From CBCPMX01 sp965120355 (GTDB lineage Bacteria; Bacillota; Clostridia; Oscillospirales; Oscillospiraceae), in NCBI GenBank assembly GCA_965120355.1, contig CBCPMX010000128.1, forward strand, positions 1 through 16,425: a DNA stretch of 16,425 bases, read 5' to 3'. Positions 7,311 to 14,395 of the stretch are shown one piece after another (positions within the stretch are counted from its first letter, which is position 1; every line of letters starts with the position of its first letter). A program made the translations under genes and the position numbers. Below the pieces are notes generated by a model. That model was not told the origin of the DNA. It saw nothing but the letters and a program-made list of their open reading frames with translations, and did not search any database.

Positions 7311-8521
7311 TGAAACCCGAACTGCTCTCTCCCGCCGGAGACCTGGAAAAGCTGACCATGGCGGTCCTCTATGGGGCCGACGCCGTATATCTGGCCGGCA
7401 AGCAGTACGGCCTGCGGGAAAAGGCAGGCAATTTTGATCTGGACCAGCTGGCGGAAGCCACAGCCTTTTGCCACCAACGCAGCGTCAAAGTCTATGTCAC
7501 CGTTAACACACTGCCGCGGTGCGGCGAGGCCATGGCTCTGCCGTCCTATCTGGAGGCTCTGGACGCCATCGGCGTAGACGCTCTGATTGTGGCGGATCTG
7601 GGCGTCTTCCGCATGGCCCAGAAGTACGCCCCCCATGTGGATCTGCACATCAGCACCCAGAGCGGCGTGGTCAACCATGAGACCGCCGCAGCCTGGTACG
7701 ACCTGGGGGCCACCCGGGTGGTTCTGGCGCGGGAGATGTCCCTGGAGGAGGTCCGCACCCTTCGGGCCCACGCCCCGGCGGGGCTGGAGCTGGAGGCGTT
7801 TGTGCACGGCTCCATGTGCGTCAGCTTCTCCGGCCGGTGCCTTTTGAGCAACTACATGGCCGGGCGGGACGCCAACCGCGGCGCCTGCGCCCAGCCCTGC
7901 CGCTGGAAATATGCCCTGGTGGAGGAGCGCCGCCCCGGCGAATACTATCCCATCGAGGAGGACGACGGCGGCGCGTACATTCTATCGTCCAAGGACCTTT
8001 GCATGATCGACCACATTCCGGCACTCATAGACGCCGGAATTGCCTCATTCAAAATCGAGGGCCGGGCCAAGTCCAGCTACTACGCCGCCTCCGTCACCGC
8101 TGCCTACCGCCACGGCATCGACGCAGCCCTGGCCGGTGAACCGTTGCCGCAGATTTGGCGGCAGGAGGTGCAGAAGATCAGCCACCGCGCCTACTGGCCC
8201 GGTTTCTATTTCGGCCAACAGCCCGACGGCCAGATCTACGACGACAACCGCTATATCCGGGATTACGCCGTGGCGGCCTATGTGCTGCGCTGCGATCCGG
8301 ACGGCAGCGCTGTGCTGACCCAGCGGGGCAAGTTCTGGGTGGGGGACACCCTGGAGCTGCTGACCCCGGATCGGGATCCGGTCCAATTCCGGGTGGAGGC
8401 CATGACCGATGCGCAAGGGCAGTCCATTGACTGCTGCCCCCACGCGGAGATGGAAATTCATCTGCAATTGCCCTTCCAGGCCCCACCTATGTCGATCCTG
8501 CGGCGGAAGGCGGAGGGGTAA
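7307..8521 (+). CDS. U32 family protein, TrhP/YegQ-like (tRNA hydroxylation type)
   Basis: Member of the U32 family once called collagenase-like peptidases. Studied members TrhP (YegQ) and RlhA are now linked to prephenate-dependent hydroxylation of tRNA U34 and 23S rRNA. The N-terminal TIM-barrel-like part begins PELLSPAGDLEKL. The family signature EAFVHGSMCVSFSGRC (163-178), continuing to RGACAQPCRW (191-200), supplies Cys171, Cys178, Cys194 and Cys198, and a further Cys232 follows SSKDL; these are candidates for iron-sulfur ligands. SFKIEGR (247-253) is another hallmark. The C-terminal part has ISHRAYWPGFYFG (291-303), as in TrhP. At 404 aa it is TrhP-sized rather than RlhA-sized. Two adjacent ATGs (7307, 7310) are possible starts. 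GAGGGAGG upstream and the ATGA overlap with mltG support coupling. MltG-U32 adjacency is frequent in Firmicutes. Confidence 0.88.
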   Translation: MMKPELLSPAGDLEKLTMAVLYGADAVYLAGKQYGLREKAGNFDLDQLAEATAFCHQRSVKVYVTVNTLPRCGEAMALPSYLEALDAIGVDALIVADLGVFRMAQKYAPHVDLHISTQSGVVNHETAAAWYDLGATRVVLAREMSLEEVRTLRAHAPAGLELEAFVHGSMCVSFSGRCLLSNYMAGRDANRGACAQPCRWKYALVEERRPGEYYPIEEDDGGAYILSSKDLCMIDHIPALIDAGIASFKIEGRAKSSYYAASVTAAYRHGIDAALAGEPLPQIWRQEVQKISHRAYWPGFYFGQQPDGQIYDDNRYIRDYAVAAYVLRCDPDGSAVLTQRGKFWVGDTLELLTPDRDPVQFRVEAMTDAQGQSIDCCPHAEMEIHLQLPFQAPPMSILRRKAEG

Positions 8522-8563
8522 TTGATTGTCCTCCCCCGCCGGGGAGCTTGGCAAAGCACAGTT

Positions 8564-8690
8564 CTTGCCTGTTGCAGGGCTTTTATCTGGTGTGGCCAAC
8601 GGACGCCGGAGGCGCGCACAAGCCAGACAGGCCAGGTGAAACTGCGGAGGCGCTGTCCGGCGCTGCCAGACAAAAAGCGCCACAGGCAAG
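8564..8690 (+). ncRNA. Candidate structured RNA (rod-like fold)
   Basis: The two ends pair perfectly: CTTGCCTGT (8564-8572) with ACAGGCAAG (8682-8690). Moving inward, GGC (8578-8580) pairs with GCC (8679-8681), then TTTTATCTGG (8581-8590) with CCAGACAAAA (8666-8675) with one mismatch. After an asymmetric loop (8591-8604 against 8662-8665), GCCGGA-GGCGC (8605-8615) pairs with GCGCT-G-TCCGGC (8650-8661). The tip holds GCA/TGC and a small GCC-AGACA-GGC hairpin. This is a long stem with an off-centre bubble, the general shape of a 6S-type or other regulatory RNA. The two hairpins that follow could end it. I see no known RNA family consensus and no good promoter, so an imperfect DNA palindrome or an operon 3' UTR remains possible. 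Confidence 0.35.
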
Positions 8691-8756
8691 CACACTTCAT
8701 CAAATAGGAAATATTCGAAAAGCACCCAGCGCCACGGTCAAACTACACCGCTGGCT

Positions 8757-8792
8757 GGCAGTGCGGCAGGCAGCCGCACTGCCGCTGCTTTT
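8757..8792 (+). terminator. First of two tandem hairpins, weak T-tail
   Basis: An 11-bp perfect stem, GGCAGTGCGGC (8757-8767) and GCCGCACTGCC (8773-8783), has a 5-nt AGGCA loop and is followed by GCTGCTTTT. The interrupted, short T-run makes it a weaker terminator than the hairpin just downstream. It may terminate the U32 operon or the candidate RNA. Confidence 0.55.
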
Positions 8793-8802
8793 CGGCGGCT
8801 GT

Positions 8803-8838
8803 GGCAGGGAACGGTTTTCCGTTCCCTGCCGCTTTTTT
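8803..8838 (+). terminator. Strong intrinsic terminator
   Basis: A perfect 12-bp stem, GGCAGGGAACGG (8803-8814) and CCGTTCCCTGCC (8819-8830), has a TTTT loop and the tail GCTTTTTT (8831-8838). This is a textbook rho-independent terminator. It separates the operon ending with the U32 gene from the MoxR operon, whose first ATG lies about 100 nt downstream. Confidence 0.93.
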
Positions 8839-8936
8839 CAAAAACTACGGATTTGGACACAGAACGGACACATGGCGCAGGTATAGTAGCAGCAGAATCA
8901 CCGCTCTGAATTTATCGCAACAGGAGGAATCTCACT

Positions 8937-9887
8937 ATGAAACCAGAGGAAGTAAAGCAAGTATTCGACGCCATTGCTGCAAACATCTCCAAGGTTCTCA
9001 TCGGCAAGGAACACGCAGTCCGGCTGGTGCTGGCAGGACTGCTGGCAGGCGGCCATGTGCTGCTGGAGGACGTGCCGGGCACCGGCAAAACGGCCCTGGC
9101 CCGGGCCCTGGCAAGGAGCCTGGGCTGCCAGTTCTCCCGCATTCAGTTCACCGCTGACATGATGCCCTCCGATGTGACGGGTCTGAGCGTCTATGACCAG
9201 AAGGCGGGGCAATTCCGGTTTCAGGCAGGTCCGGCGTTTACCAACATTCTGCTGGCGGACGAAATTAACCGCACCACGCCCCGCACCCAGTCGGCGCTGC
9301 TGGAATGCATGGAGGAACGGCAGATCACCGTAGACGGCCAGACCCGGAAGCTGGACGCGCCATATTTCGTCATTGCCACACAGAACCCGGTGGAGACTTC
9401 CGGTACCTTTGACCTGCCGGAGGCCCAGCTGGACCGGTTTTTGCTGCGGCTGTCTCTGGGTTATCCGTCCCGGGCGGACAGCGCCGCCATTCTGCGGGAC
9501 CGGGGCCTCACCTCTGGCGAGGAGGATTTGCAGCCGGTGGCCTCCGGAGAGGATATTCTGGCAGCCCAGGCAGTGCTGGGAGAAATCCTGGTCAGCGATC
9601 CGGTCATTTCGTACATGGTGGACATCGTTGAGGCCACCCGGCAGCATGATGAGCTGGCGCTGGGCGTCAGTACCCGGGGGCTCATCGCGCTGCGGCAGGC
9701 CAGCCGGGCATGGGCCGTTCTGGAGGGCCGGGACTACGTGCTGCCAGACGACGTGAAAGTCATGGCCGCGCCGGTGCTGGCGCACCGGATGATCTTGAAG
9801 AACCGCTACGGCAGCGCCGGGCGGGACGCGGCCATTGTAGGCGAACTGCTGGACCGGCTGACGGTCCCCACGGAAGCGATGGTGTGA
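8937..9887 (+). CDS. MoxR family AAA+ ATPase
   Basis: A MoxR-type AAA+ ATPase. Family members act as chaperone-like remodelling ATPases and are typically co-encoded with DUF58 and membrane or von Willebrand-type proteins. Order of motifs: Walker A EDVPGTGKT (44-52), the segment FTADMMPSDVTG (71-82) typical of MoxR, Walker B ILLADEINR (104-112), AFLECMEE-type region written here as ALLECMEERQ (120-129), sensor-1 ATQNP (147-151), and PEAQLDRFLLRL (161-172) with the candidate arginine finger. The C-terminal lid contains STRGLIALRQASRAWA. The length of 316 aa is typical. AGGAGG (8922-8927) lies 9 nt from the ATG, an excellent start. It begins the operon after a strong terminator; the DUF58 gene starts 1 nt after its stop. 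The client protein is unknown. Confidence 0.95.
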   Translation: MKPEEVKQVFDAIAANISKVLIGKEHAVRLVLAGLLAGGHVLLEDVPGTGKTALARALARSLGCQFSRIQFTADMMPSDVTGLSVYDQKAGQFRFQAGPAFTNILLADEINRTTPRTQSALLECMEERQITVDGQTRKLDAPYFVIATQNPVETSGTFDLPEAQLDRFLLRLSLGYPSRADSAAILRDRGLTSGEEDLQPVASGEDILAAQAVLGEILVSDPVISYMVDIVEATRQHDELALGVSTRGLIALRQASRAWAVLEGRDYVLPDDVKVMAAPVLAHRMILKNRYGSAGRDAAIVGELLDRLTVPTEAMV

Positions 9888-9888
9888 G

Positions 9889-10986
9889 ATGGGATGGCTG
9901 CTTTGGTTCCTGGTGCTGTTGGGTGTGCTGGCGGCACTGCAGGGATGGTACTACCGGGAACATGCCATGGACCGGCTGTCCTACCGGCGCGCGCTCAGCA
10001 AGACCACCGTCACCACCGGCGACACCGTGATTCTGGAGGAAGAGGTGTTCAACGACAAGCTGTTCCCGCTGCCGTGGCTCCGGGCCGAATACCGGCTGTC
10101 CCAATGGCTGCAGCTGGGCAGTGACCCGCAGGTGACGGACGTGGATGAGCGGCTGCACCGCAGCGTCTTTCAGCCGGGCATGTACAGCCGGATTACCCGG
10201 CGTTATACGGTTACCTGCCTGCGGCGGGGCGTCTATTCTCTGGGCAGCGTCAGCCTCAGCGCAGGGGACGTGCTGGGCCTGTCCATGCAGTACCGGAATT
10301 ACGACCAGGCTCTCCAGCTGACCGTGTATCCCAAACCCATTTCCATGGAACAGCTGCCGGAGACGGCCCTGCAGTGGCAGGGCGACGTGACGGCCCGCAG
10401 GTGGATTTTCCCGGATCCCATCCTGGTACGCGGCCTGCGGGAATACCAGCCCGGCGACGCCCGGCGGGATGTCCACTGGAAAGCCTCTGCCAAGGCCGGT
10501 GCGCTGCAGGTCAAAATCCATGAATATACCATCCAGCCCCGCGTACTGGTTGCGCTGAACATCACGCCGTTCCGGGGATTCTGGGGCTCTTTTTCCGAGC
10601 AGCAGCTGGAGGAGCTGGAGTACGCGGTTTCCGTAGCGGCCACAGTGGCGTCCTGGGCGTGGGAGCGCGGCATGGAGGTAGGCTTTCTCACCAACGCCAC
10701 GGGGTGCGAAAGCTGCCTGCCGCCCATGCGGTGTGCCGGACAGTTGGAACGGGTCCTGCGATCCCTGGCGCTGCTGGAGAGCCGGGAGCGAACCTCCTTC
10801 GCCATGACGCTGCGGGAACTGCTGGAGCAGGGTATGACGCGGACGGATATTCTGGTGCTGTCGTCCTGGTGGGATGGCCCCATGGAGGAAACCGCCCAGC
10901 AGCTGCGCCGCCGGAACAACTCCGTCACGCGGCTGAATCTGTTGGAAGGAGAGAGCCGCCATGAAAAAAACACGGCTGCTTCGTGA
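9889..10986 (+). CDS. DUF58 domain-containing membrane protein
   Basis: A DUF58 family protein, the standard partner of MoxR ATPases; the molecular role is unsettled, though the domain resembles a von Willebrand factor A fold. One hydrophobic helix (about 4-20) opens the protein. The beta-rich region after it (about 40-150) resembles those of other DUF58 proteins. The diagnostic motif REYQPGDARRDVHWKASAK occupies 184-202, followed by VKIHEYT. At 365 aa the length is normal. Many relatives have two N-terminal helices; here only one is clear, and the second hydrophobic element seems missing. The ATG at 9889 is next to the MoxR stop, and no separate ribosome site is needed if translation is coupled. 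The 3' end overlaps the next gene by 26 nt. Confidence 0.9.
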   Translation: MGWLLWFLVLLGVLAALQGWYYREHAMDRLSYRRALSKTTVTTGDTVILEEEVFNDKLFPLPWLRAEYRLSQWLQLGSDPQVTDVDERLHRSVFQPGMYSRITRRYTVTCLRRGVYSLGSVSLSAGDVLGLSMQYRNYDQALQLTVYPKPISMEQLPETALQWQGDVTARRWIFPDPILVRGLREYQPGDARRDVHWKASAKAGALQVKIHEYTIQPRVLVALNITPFRGFWGSFSEQQLEELEYAVSVAATVASWAWERGMEVGFLTNATGCESCLPPMRCAGQLERVLRSLALLESRERTSFAMTLRELLEQGMTRTDILVLSSWWDGPMEETAQQLRRRNNSVTRLNLLEGESRHEKNTAAS

Positions 10987-12304
10987 GGCGCTTGGTGTGA
11001 TCTTCGCCGCCTCGGCCGCGCTGGCGGCAGGAACCATTGTGTCTGGACTGATGGCATGGCCTTGGGCATCCACCGCCATTTGGTTTCTGCCGGCCGCTTT
11101 GGGGCAAGTGGGCGGACGGCTCGCCCAGGGCCATGCCCGGCGGCGAACCTGTCTGACCATGGCAGGCAGTCTCGCCGCGGCCATGTTGCTGAGCGCCGCC
11201 GGGCTATACGGCGGCGGAAATAACGGCCTGTTGACGGCATGGGCGCTGGCGGCGATCCTGTGTTTTCAGGCATATCAAAGCCGGCAGCCGTGTACCGGCG
11301 GATTAGTAGCCTGGGCGCTGATCCTGTGGACAGGAGCCCTGGTACTGTGTCAGCGGATCGGATGGGCCCCGCCATATCCCACCGTCACCTCTGCCGGCGC
11401 AACTGCCACCTGTCTGGCAGGGATTGCGGTCCTGACCATCCAGGCAGCCCAGCGCAGTACCCGCGGCGGCGGAGAGCGCCACCTCCCCCCGGCCCTACGG
11501 CGGCGGGTTCTCTGCCTGGCCGCATGCCTGCTGGGAGCAGCGCTCCTGCTGGCAATTATTCCGGCGCTGCGCGGCGCCGCCGGGCAGGGTGCGGGGCTTG
11601 CCATGCAGCTATTAGGGACTGTTTTCGGCGGGTTCTCTGCCGTTCTGGAGGGACTTATCGACGGGATTATCCAGGGAATCACGCTGCTGAGGCAGGGGCT
11701 GCAGGCATTGTATCAATGGCTTTGGTCCTGGCGGGATGCGCTGCCTTCTTACAGCGGCAGCGGCTGGACCGTCTCCGGCATTGCGCTGCCTGGCCTGCCG
11801 TGGACACTGCTGGCAATTTTAATACGGGTGCTGGTGGTAGCCGTACTGGTAGTGCTGCTGTGGGCCATGATCACCGGCGGCATCAAACTGGTCAAACAGG
11901 CCAAAACCCTGGTGCGCAAAAAACCGGAACCGGCTCCACCGGCCTATTCCGATCAGGTGCGCCGGGAATTCGATCCCAAAAAGCTGCTGGGCCGCATGGC
12001 CGCCAAACTGAAAACGGCATTCCGGCGGAAACCGCGGCTGTCGGACTTCCCCGACGGCGCGGGGAAAGTGCGGTTCGCATTTTCCAGGTGGCTGCGCCGC
12101 TGCGCGGACGGGGATCCCCTCGCCCTGACGCAAACGCCCAACGAGCTGCAGGCCCAGACGGGGCAGGCCGCCCTCACTGCTTACTACAATGCCGTCCGCT
12201 ACGGCGGCAGAGATGCCCCGGAAGACGCGGAGCGCGTGGCAAAGGAGGCGTTGGCAGCGCTGCGCGCACAGACAGATGCCAAAGGCAAGCGCAAGCATGA
12301 ATAG
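10961..12304 (+). CDS. Polytopic membrane protein with DUF4129-like C-terminal domain
   Basis: A 447-aa integral membrane protein. About seven or eight hydrophobic segments are visible (near 11-32, 38-52, 65-84, 92-106, 113-131, 146-163, 182-203 and 281-303), with an amphipathic stretch around 215-250. After the last helix comes a basic cytoplasmic region (KPEPAPP, then KLLGRMAAKLKTAFRRK). The final ~75 residues carry the DUF4129 pattern: an Arg-rich helix, TQTPNEL (390-396), then ALTAYYNAVRYGG (404-416) and a helical end. DUF4129 usually follows a transglutaminase-like core or stands alone in MoxR/DUF58 operons; no transglutaminase Cys-His-Asp domain is present here. AAGGAG (10946-10951) is 9 nt from the ATG. 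Third gene of the operon, overlapping DUF58 by 26 nt. The role is inferred to be envelope-related from context only. Confidence 0.82.
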   Translation: MKKTRLLREALGVIFAASAALAAGTIVSGLMAWPWASTAIWFLPAALGQVGGRLAQGHARRRTCLTMAGSLAAAMLLSAAGLYGGGNNGLLTAWALAAILCFQAYQSRQPCTGGLVAWALILWTGALVLCQRIGWAPPYPTVTSAGATATCLAGIAVLTIQAAQRSTRGGGERHLPPALRRRVLCLAACLLGAALLLAIIPALRGAAGQGAGLAMQLLGTVFGGFSAVLEGLIDGIIQGITLLRQGLQALYQWLWSWRDALPSYSGSGWTVSGIALPGLPWTLLAILIRVLVVAVLVVLLWAMITGGIKLVKQAKTLVRKKPEPAPPAYSDQVRREFDPKKLLGRMAAKLKTAFRRKPRLSDFPDGAGKVRFAFSRWLRRCADGDPLALTQTPNELQAQTGQAALTAYYNAVRYGGRDAPEDAERVAKEALAALRAQTDAKGKRKHE

Positions 12305-12645
12305 GGAACAGTTCTACCGCCTGTTCGCCGGGCAACGGCCGCCGGCGCGGGGAACCCCGCAGGCGGTCTGATGGCAACACCCGGGAGGCTCTGTGCGCAG
12401 CGCACAAAGCCTCCCGGGTGTTTCAGCGTGTTGAACGCCCTCGTTCTTCGGTAAGAGAAACGCCGCCCCTGCCTGCACTCCGGTTTCTCAGGCGGCGCGC
12501 AGTTGGCTCTGCCGTTTACAGCAATTCCGGCAGCAGCTGCTGGGGCAGGCAGGAATTTTTTCGCCGCCGGAAGCAGAACCACGCCGCAAGCCGGTGCCTT
12601 CTCACCTCCCGGCATAAGCCTGGCCAACCAGGCAAAAGAAGAAAG
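12305..12645. other. Gap of about 340 bases between convergent transcription units
   Basis: No confident gene. It contains a 24-codon frame (12297-12371, +) whose ATG overlaps the end of the DUF4129-like gene, a GC hairpin (GCGGGG 12347-12352 with CCCCGC 12355-12360, outer CCGCC/GGCGG 12339-12343 and 12362-12366), and the terminator at 12376-12422. From 12423 to about 12615 I see nothing beyond non-coding GC-rich DNA. A small hairpin GCCTGG-CCAA-CCAGGC follows at 12618-12633, just past the terminator of the minus-strand unit. Confidence 0.5.
12376..12422 (+). terminator. Long hairpin terminating the MoxR operon
   Basis: A perfect 15-bp stem, AACACCCGGGAGGCT (12376-12390) and AGCCTCCCGGGTGTT (12408-12422), is topped by an inner 6-bp stem TGTGCG (12392-12397) and CGCACA (12401-12406). 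The T-tail is short (TTT), so termination may rely on the very strong stem. It lies 72 nt after the last gene of the operon. Confidence 0.7.
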
Positions 12646-12674
12646 ACTTCCGCCCGGCATGGCCGGGCGGAAGT
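12646..12674 (-). terminator. Intrinsic terminator of the TPM gene
   Basis: A perfect 13-bp stem, ACTTCCGCCCGGC (12646-12658) and GCCGGGCGGAAGT (12662-12674), sits directly after the minus-strand stop codon. On that strand it is followed by CTTTCTTCTTTT, a long T-rich tail. This is a strong terminator for the minus-strand unit. Confidence 0.9.
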
Positions 12675-13697
12675 TCACCGGCTGCGCCGGCGTTTTCGGA
12701 CGATCAAAACCGCCGCTGCGGCCGCGGCCAAGACGGCCGCCACGGTTATGCAAATACCAAGGATCCCTGCCGCTGAGACGCCGCTTTCGGCGCTCTCCAC
12801 TGCCTCTGCCAGGGCGGCAATGCCGGCGGCGAAGCCGCTCAGATCCCCATCCGCCGCCGGGGGCTGGAAGGCGGCCTCCAGCCGCTCCACCTCCGCCTGG
12901 GTCAGCGTGACGCCGGCGTTTTCACCAATGTCGATCCGGGCCAGGCCGGTGTCGGTGTAATAGGTGAGATAAATGGCGTCCCGGAAATAGTAGTCCAGCG
13001 TCTGCTCCCACTGGGCGTATTCGGCGTCATAGTCCCGCAGGCGGTCCCGGCGCAGGACGGAGCTGCGGTCCTCCGGGGTCTGATTCAGGATTTCGATCCG
13101 CAAATAGCCGGAAAACACCTGGCTCAGGGGCTGGGCCGCCTGGCGCAGAGCCTCCCGGCTGCTGTCGGAGCAGTGCATGCTCGTCACATAGGTCCCGGTG
13201 GCCTGCCCCAGCTGCCAGCACAGGTCATCAAAGACCCGGGCCATGTGGGAAAAGGCGTCCTCTCCGGCCTCGGGCAGCAGGGACCCCAGGGCGGCGGCGT
13301 CAAAGTCCCGGGTAATGTCCCCGCCCACATGGACCTCCGCCCGGCCCAGCCCGGCAATATACAGCAGGCACACCGCATTTTCCGTCCCGTACTGGCCCAC
13401 GGTGGCCGCCCGGGCTTCTTCATAGGAGGCGTAGCCGCAGGAGGAGCTGTCCAGCCCCTGCCAGGCCCACACATGGACGTCGCAGCCATAGGTCTCCGCC
13501 AGGGCCGAGAACCGGGCCGTCAGGTGGTCATAGCTGTCCGCCGCCGTTTGGCCGGAGACCCCAAAGGTGACCAGGGCGGGGATGTAGTCACCATAGACCC
13601 GGACAGCGGGCGCAGCCTCTGCCGCCCGCACCCAGCCGCCGCACAGCAGCGTCAGAATCAGGGGCAGAACAAGGATTCGGCGAAGGGTTGTTCTCAT
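12675..13697 (-). CDS. Secreted, C-terminally anchored TPM-domain protein
   Basis: A 340-aa envelope protein. The signal peptide is MRTTLRRILVLPLILTLL, with likely cleavage near Ala25-Ala29 (RAAEAAP). The first half (about 45-165) follows the TPM domain plan: a DSYDHLTARFSALAETYG helix, the strand CDVHVWAW, YASYEEARA, then ENAVCLLYIAGLGRAEVHVGGD. TPM proteins include plant TLP18.3, an acid phosphatase linked to photosystem II repair, and bacterial envelope proteins of unclear role. The second half (about 238-300) has a similar core, AIYLTYYTDTGLARIDIG then a loop and helix, so a partial second unit is possible. A transmembrane helix (about 310-333) with a basic tail RKRRRSR anchors it. Start: GGAGG (13702-13706, - strand) is 4 nt or more from the ATG at 13697; the ATG at 13724 would put that site inside the gene and is rejected. 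It has its own promoter and terminator. Confidence 0.68.
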   Translation of the reverse strand: MRTTLRRILVLPLILTLLCGGWVRAAEAAPAVRVYGDYIPALVTFGVSGQTAADSYDHLTARFSALAETYGCDVHVWAWQGLDSSSCGYASYEEARAATVGQYGTENAVCLLYIAGLGRAEVHVGGDITRDFDAAALGSLLPEAGEDAFSHMARVFDDLCWQLGQATGTYVTSMHCSDSSREALRQAAQPLSQVFSGYLRIEILNQTPEDRSSVLRRDRLRDYDAEYAQWEQTLDYYFRDAIYLTYYTDTGLARIDIGENAGVTLTQAEVERLEAAFQPPAADGDLSGFAAGIAALAEAVESAESGVSAAGILGICITVAAVLAAAAAAVLIVRKRRRSR

Positions 13698-13744
13698 GGC
13701 GTTCCTCCAATCTATCCATCGCAATCATTTCTCTATCCATAATT

Positions 13745-13773
13745 TTTATAATGGCTCTAAAAATGGCATACAA
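13745..13773 (-). promoter_or_regulatory. Sigma-A promoter of the TPM gene
   Basis: On the minus strand, TTGTAT (13773-13768), a 17-nt spacer and TATAAA (13750-13745) give a good housekeeping promoter. The start of transcription would be near 13738, about 40 nt before the ATG at 13697, leaving room for the GGAGG ribosome site. The TPM gene can therefore be expressed separately from the two genes upstream of it. Confidence 0.7.
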
Positions 13774-13875
13774 GCGCCCCATGGCGGGCATGCTTGACAC
13801 AATGAAGGGCCGGATTTTTGGGCGTTCCGCCGGAGGCATGGGCAGAAGCGGCAATGCCGTATGGCGCGGTGGGGA

Positions 13876-14322
13876 TCATTCCTGACGGGAACCAACCACG
13901 ATCTCCGCAAACTCCATTTCATAGACTGTGCGCCCAATGGTCCAGCTGCCGGTAATGGTGTAGGTGGTTCCGTCCCCGGCCTCCAGGACGCAGGTCTCCT
14001 GGGGCGTATGCACCGCCAGGATCCTCTGCCCATCGCCGCCGGTTTGCCAGATCTCCAGGGCGTCCGGCATCGCGGAAAACTGCAGCTCCAGATCGCCGCC
14101 GTCCGCTTCCGCCGCGGCCGGCGTCAGCGCTTCGGCCCAGGACACCTCCTGGGTCGTGGTCTCCCCCAGCCAGCTGGTGGTGGTGACGGCAGCGGCCCTG
14201 CCGGGAACCGGCCAGGATGCGCCGCCCTGCGTCAGCGTCAGGGTGGGCTGGGCATCGCTGCATCCGGATAAGGCAAGAAACAACATGCCTATGAAAATCA
14301 GGAAAATTCGTCTTATACGCAT
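13876..14322 (-). CDS. Small lipoprotein of unknown function
   Basis: A 148-aa predicted lipoprotein. The basic MRIRR is followed by a hydrophobic segment and the lipobox ALSGC with the lipidated Cys at residue 21, then a Thr/Ala-rich mature part. The mature region is rich in beta-forming residues and ends with GRTVYEMEFAEIVVG. No family is recognised. Start: AGGAGG (14336-14331, - strand) is 8 nt from the ATG at 14322; the ATG at 14349 would include the ribosome site within the gene and is rejected. It lies between the small membrane-protein gene (upstream) and the TPM gene (downstream), so an envelope role alongside them is likely, but nothing in the sequence gives the function. No promoter of its own was found. 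Confidence 0.72.
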   Translation of the reverse strand: MRIRRIFLIFIGMLFLALSGCSDAQPTLTLTQGGASWPVPGRAAAVTTTSWLGETTTQEVSWAEALTPAAAEADGGDLELQFSAMPDALEIWQTGGDGQRILAVHTPQETCVLEAGDGTTYTITGSWTIGRTVYEMEFAEIVVGSRQE

Positions 14323-14352
14323 TGTCACTTCCTCCTTCTCCGATTCCAAACG

Positions 14353-14389
14353 GGCGAACCGGCCCGTCCCTTGGACGAGCCGGTTCGCC
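14353..14389 (-). terminator. Long hairpin between the membrane protein and the lipoprotein genes
   Basis: An 11-bp stem, GGCGAACCGGC (14353-14363) and GCCGGTTCGCC (14379-14389), is extended by an inner 5-bp stem CGTCC (14365-14369) with GGACG (14373-14377). It begins 6 nt past the membrane-protein stop and ends 17 nt before the ribosome site of the lipoprotein gene. The minus-strand tail is only CGTTTGG, so it may be a partial terminator or an mRNA-processing or stabilising hairpin. Confidence 0.5.
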
Positions 14390-14395
14390 GTAGTT

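Larger units (their letters stand above)
8522..8936 (+). other. 415-base gap without a gene; structured
   Basis: No convincing protein gene: short open frames lack ribosome sites and recognisable sequence. The gap opens with a 6-bp hairpin directly after the U32 stop (CTCCCC 8531-8536 with GGGGAG 8541-8546, no T-tract). It continues with the long rod-like fold at 8564-8690, two hairpins at 8757-8783 and 8803-8830, and the leader of the MoxR gene. A TATAGT at 8882-8887 could be a -10 box, but its best -35 (TTGGAC, 8853-8858) is 23 nt away, so I do not call a promoter. Confidence 0.6.

Noticed and set aside
8522..8707. Short frames in the gap before the MoxR gene
   Set aside because: They have no ribosome site and no protein-like pattern, and they overlap the paired arms of the rod-like element.
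9760..11184. 474-codon minus-strand frame opposite the DUF58 gene
   Set aside because: It is antisense to DUF58 with its diagnostic motif and crosses three gene junctions.
12418..12960. 180-codon + strand frame covering the gap and the TPM gene end
   Set aside because: Arg/Ala/Ser-rich shadow that crosses the minus-strand terminator.
13794..13822. TTGACA on the + strand as a promoter -35 box
   Set aside because: No -10 box at a workable distance and no + strand gene follows.
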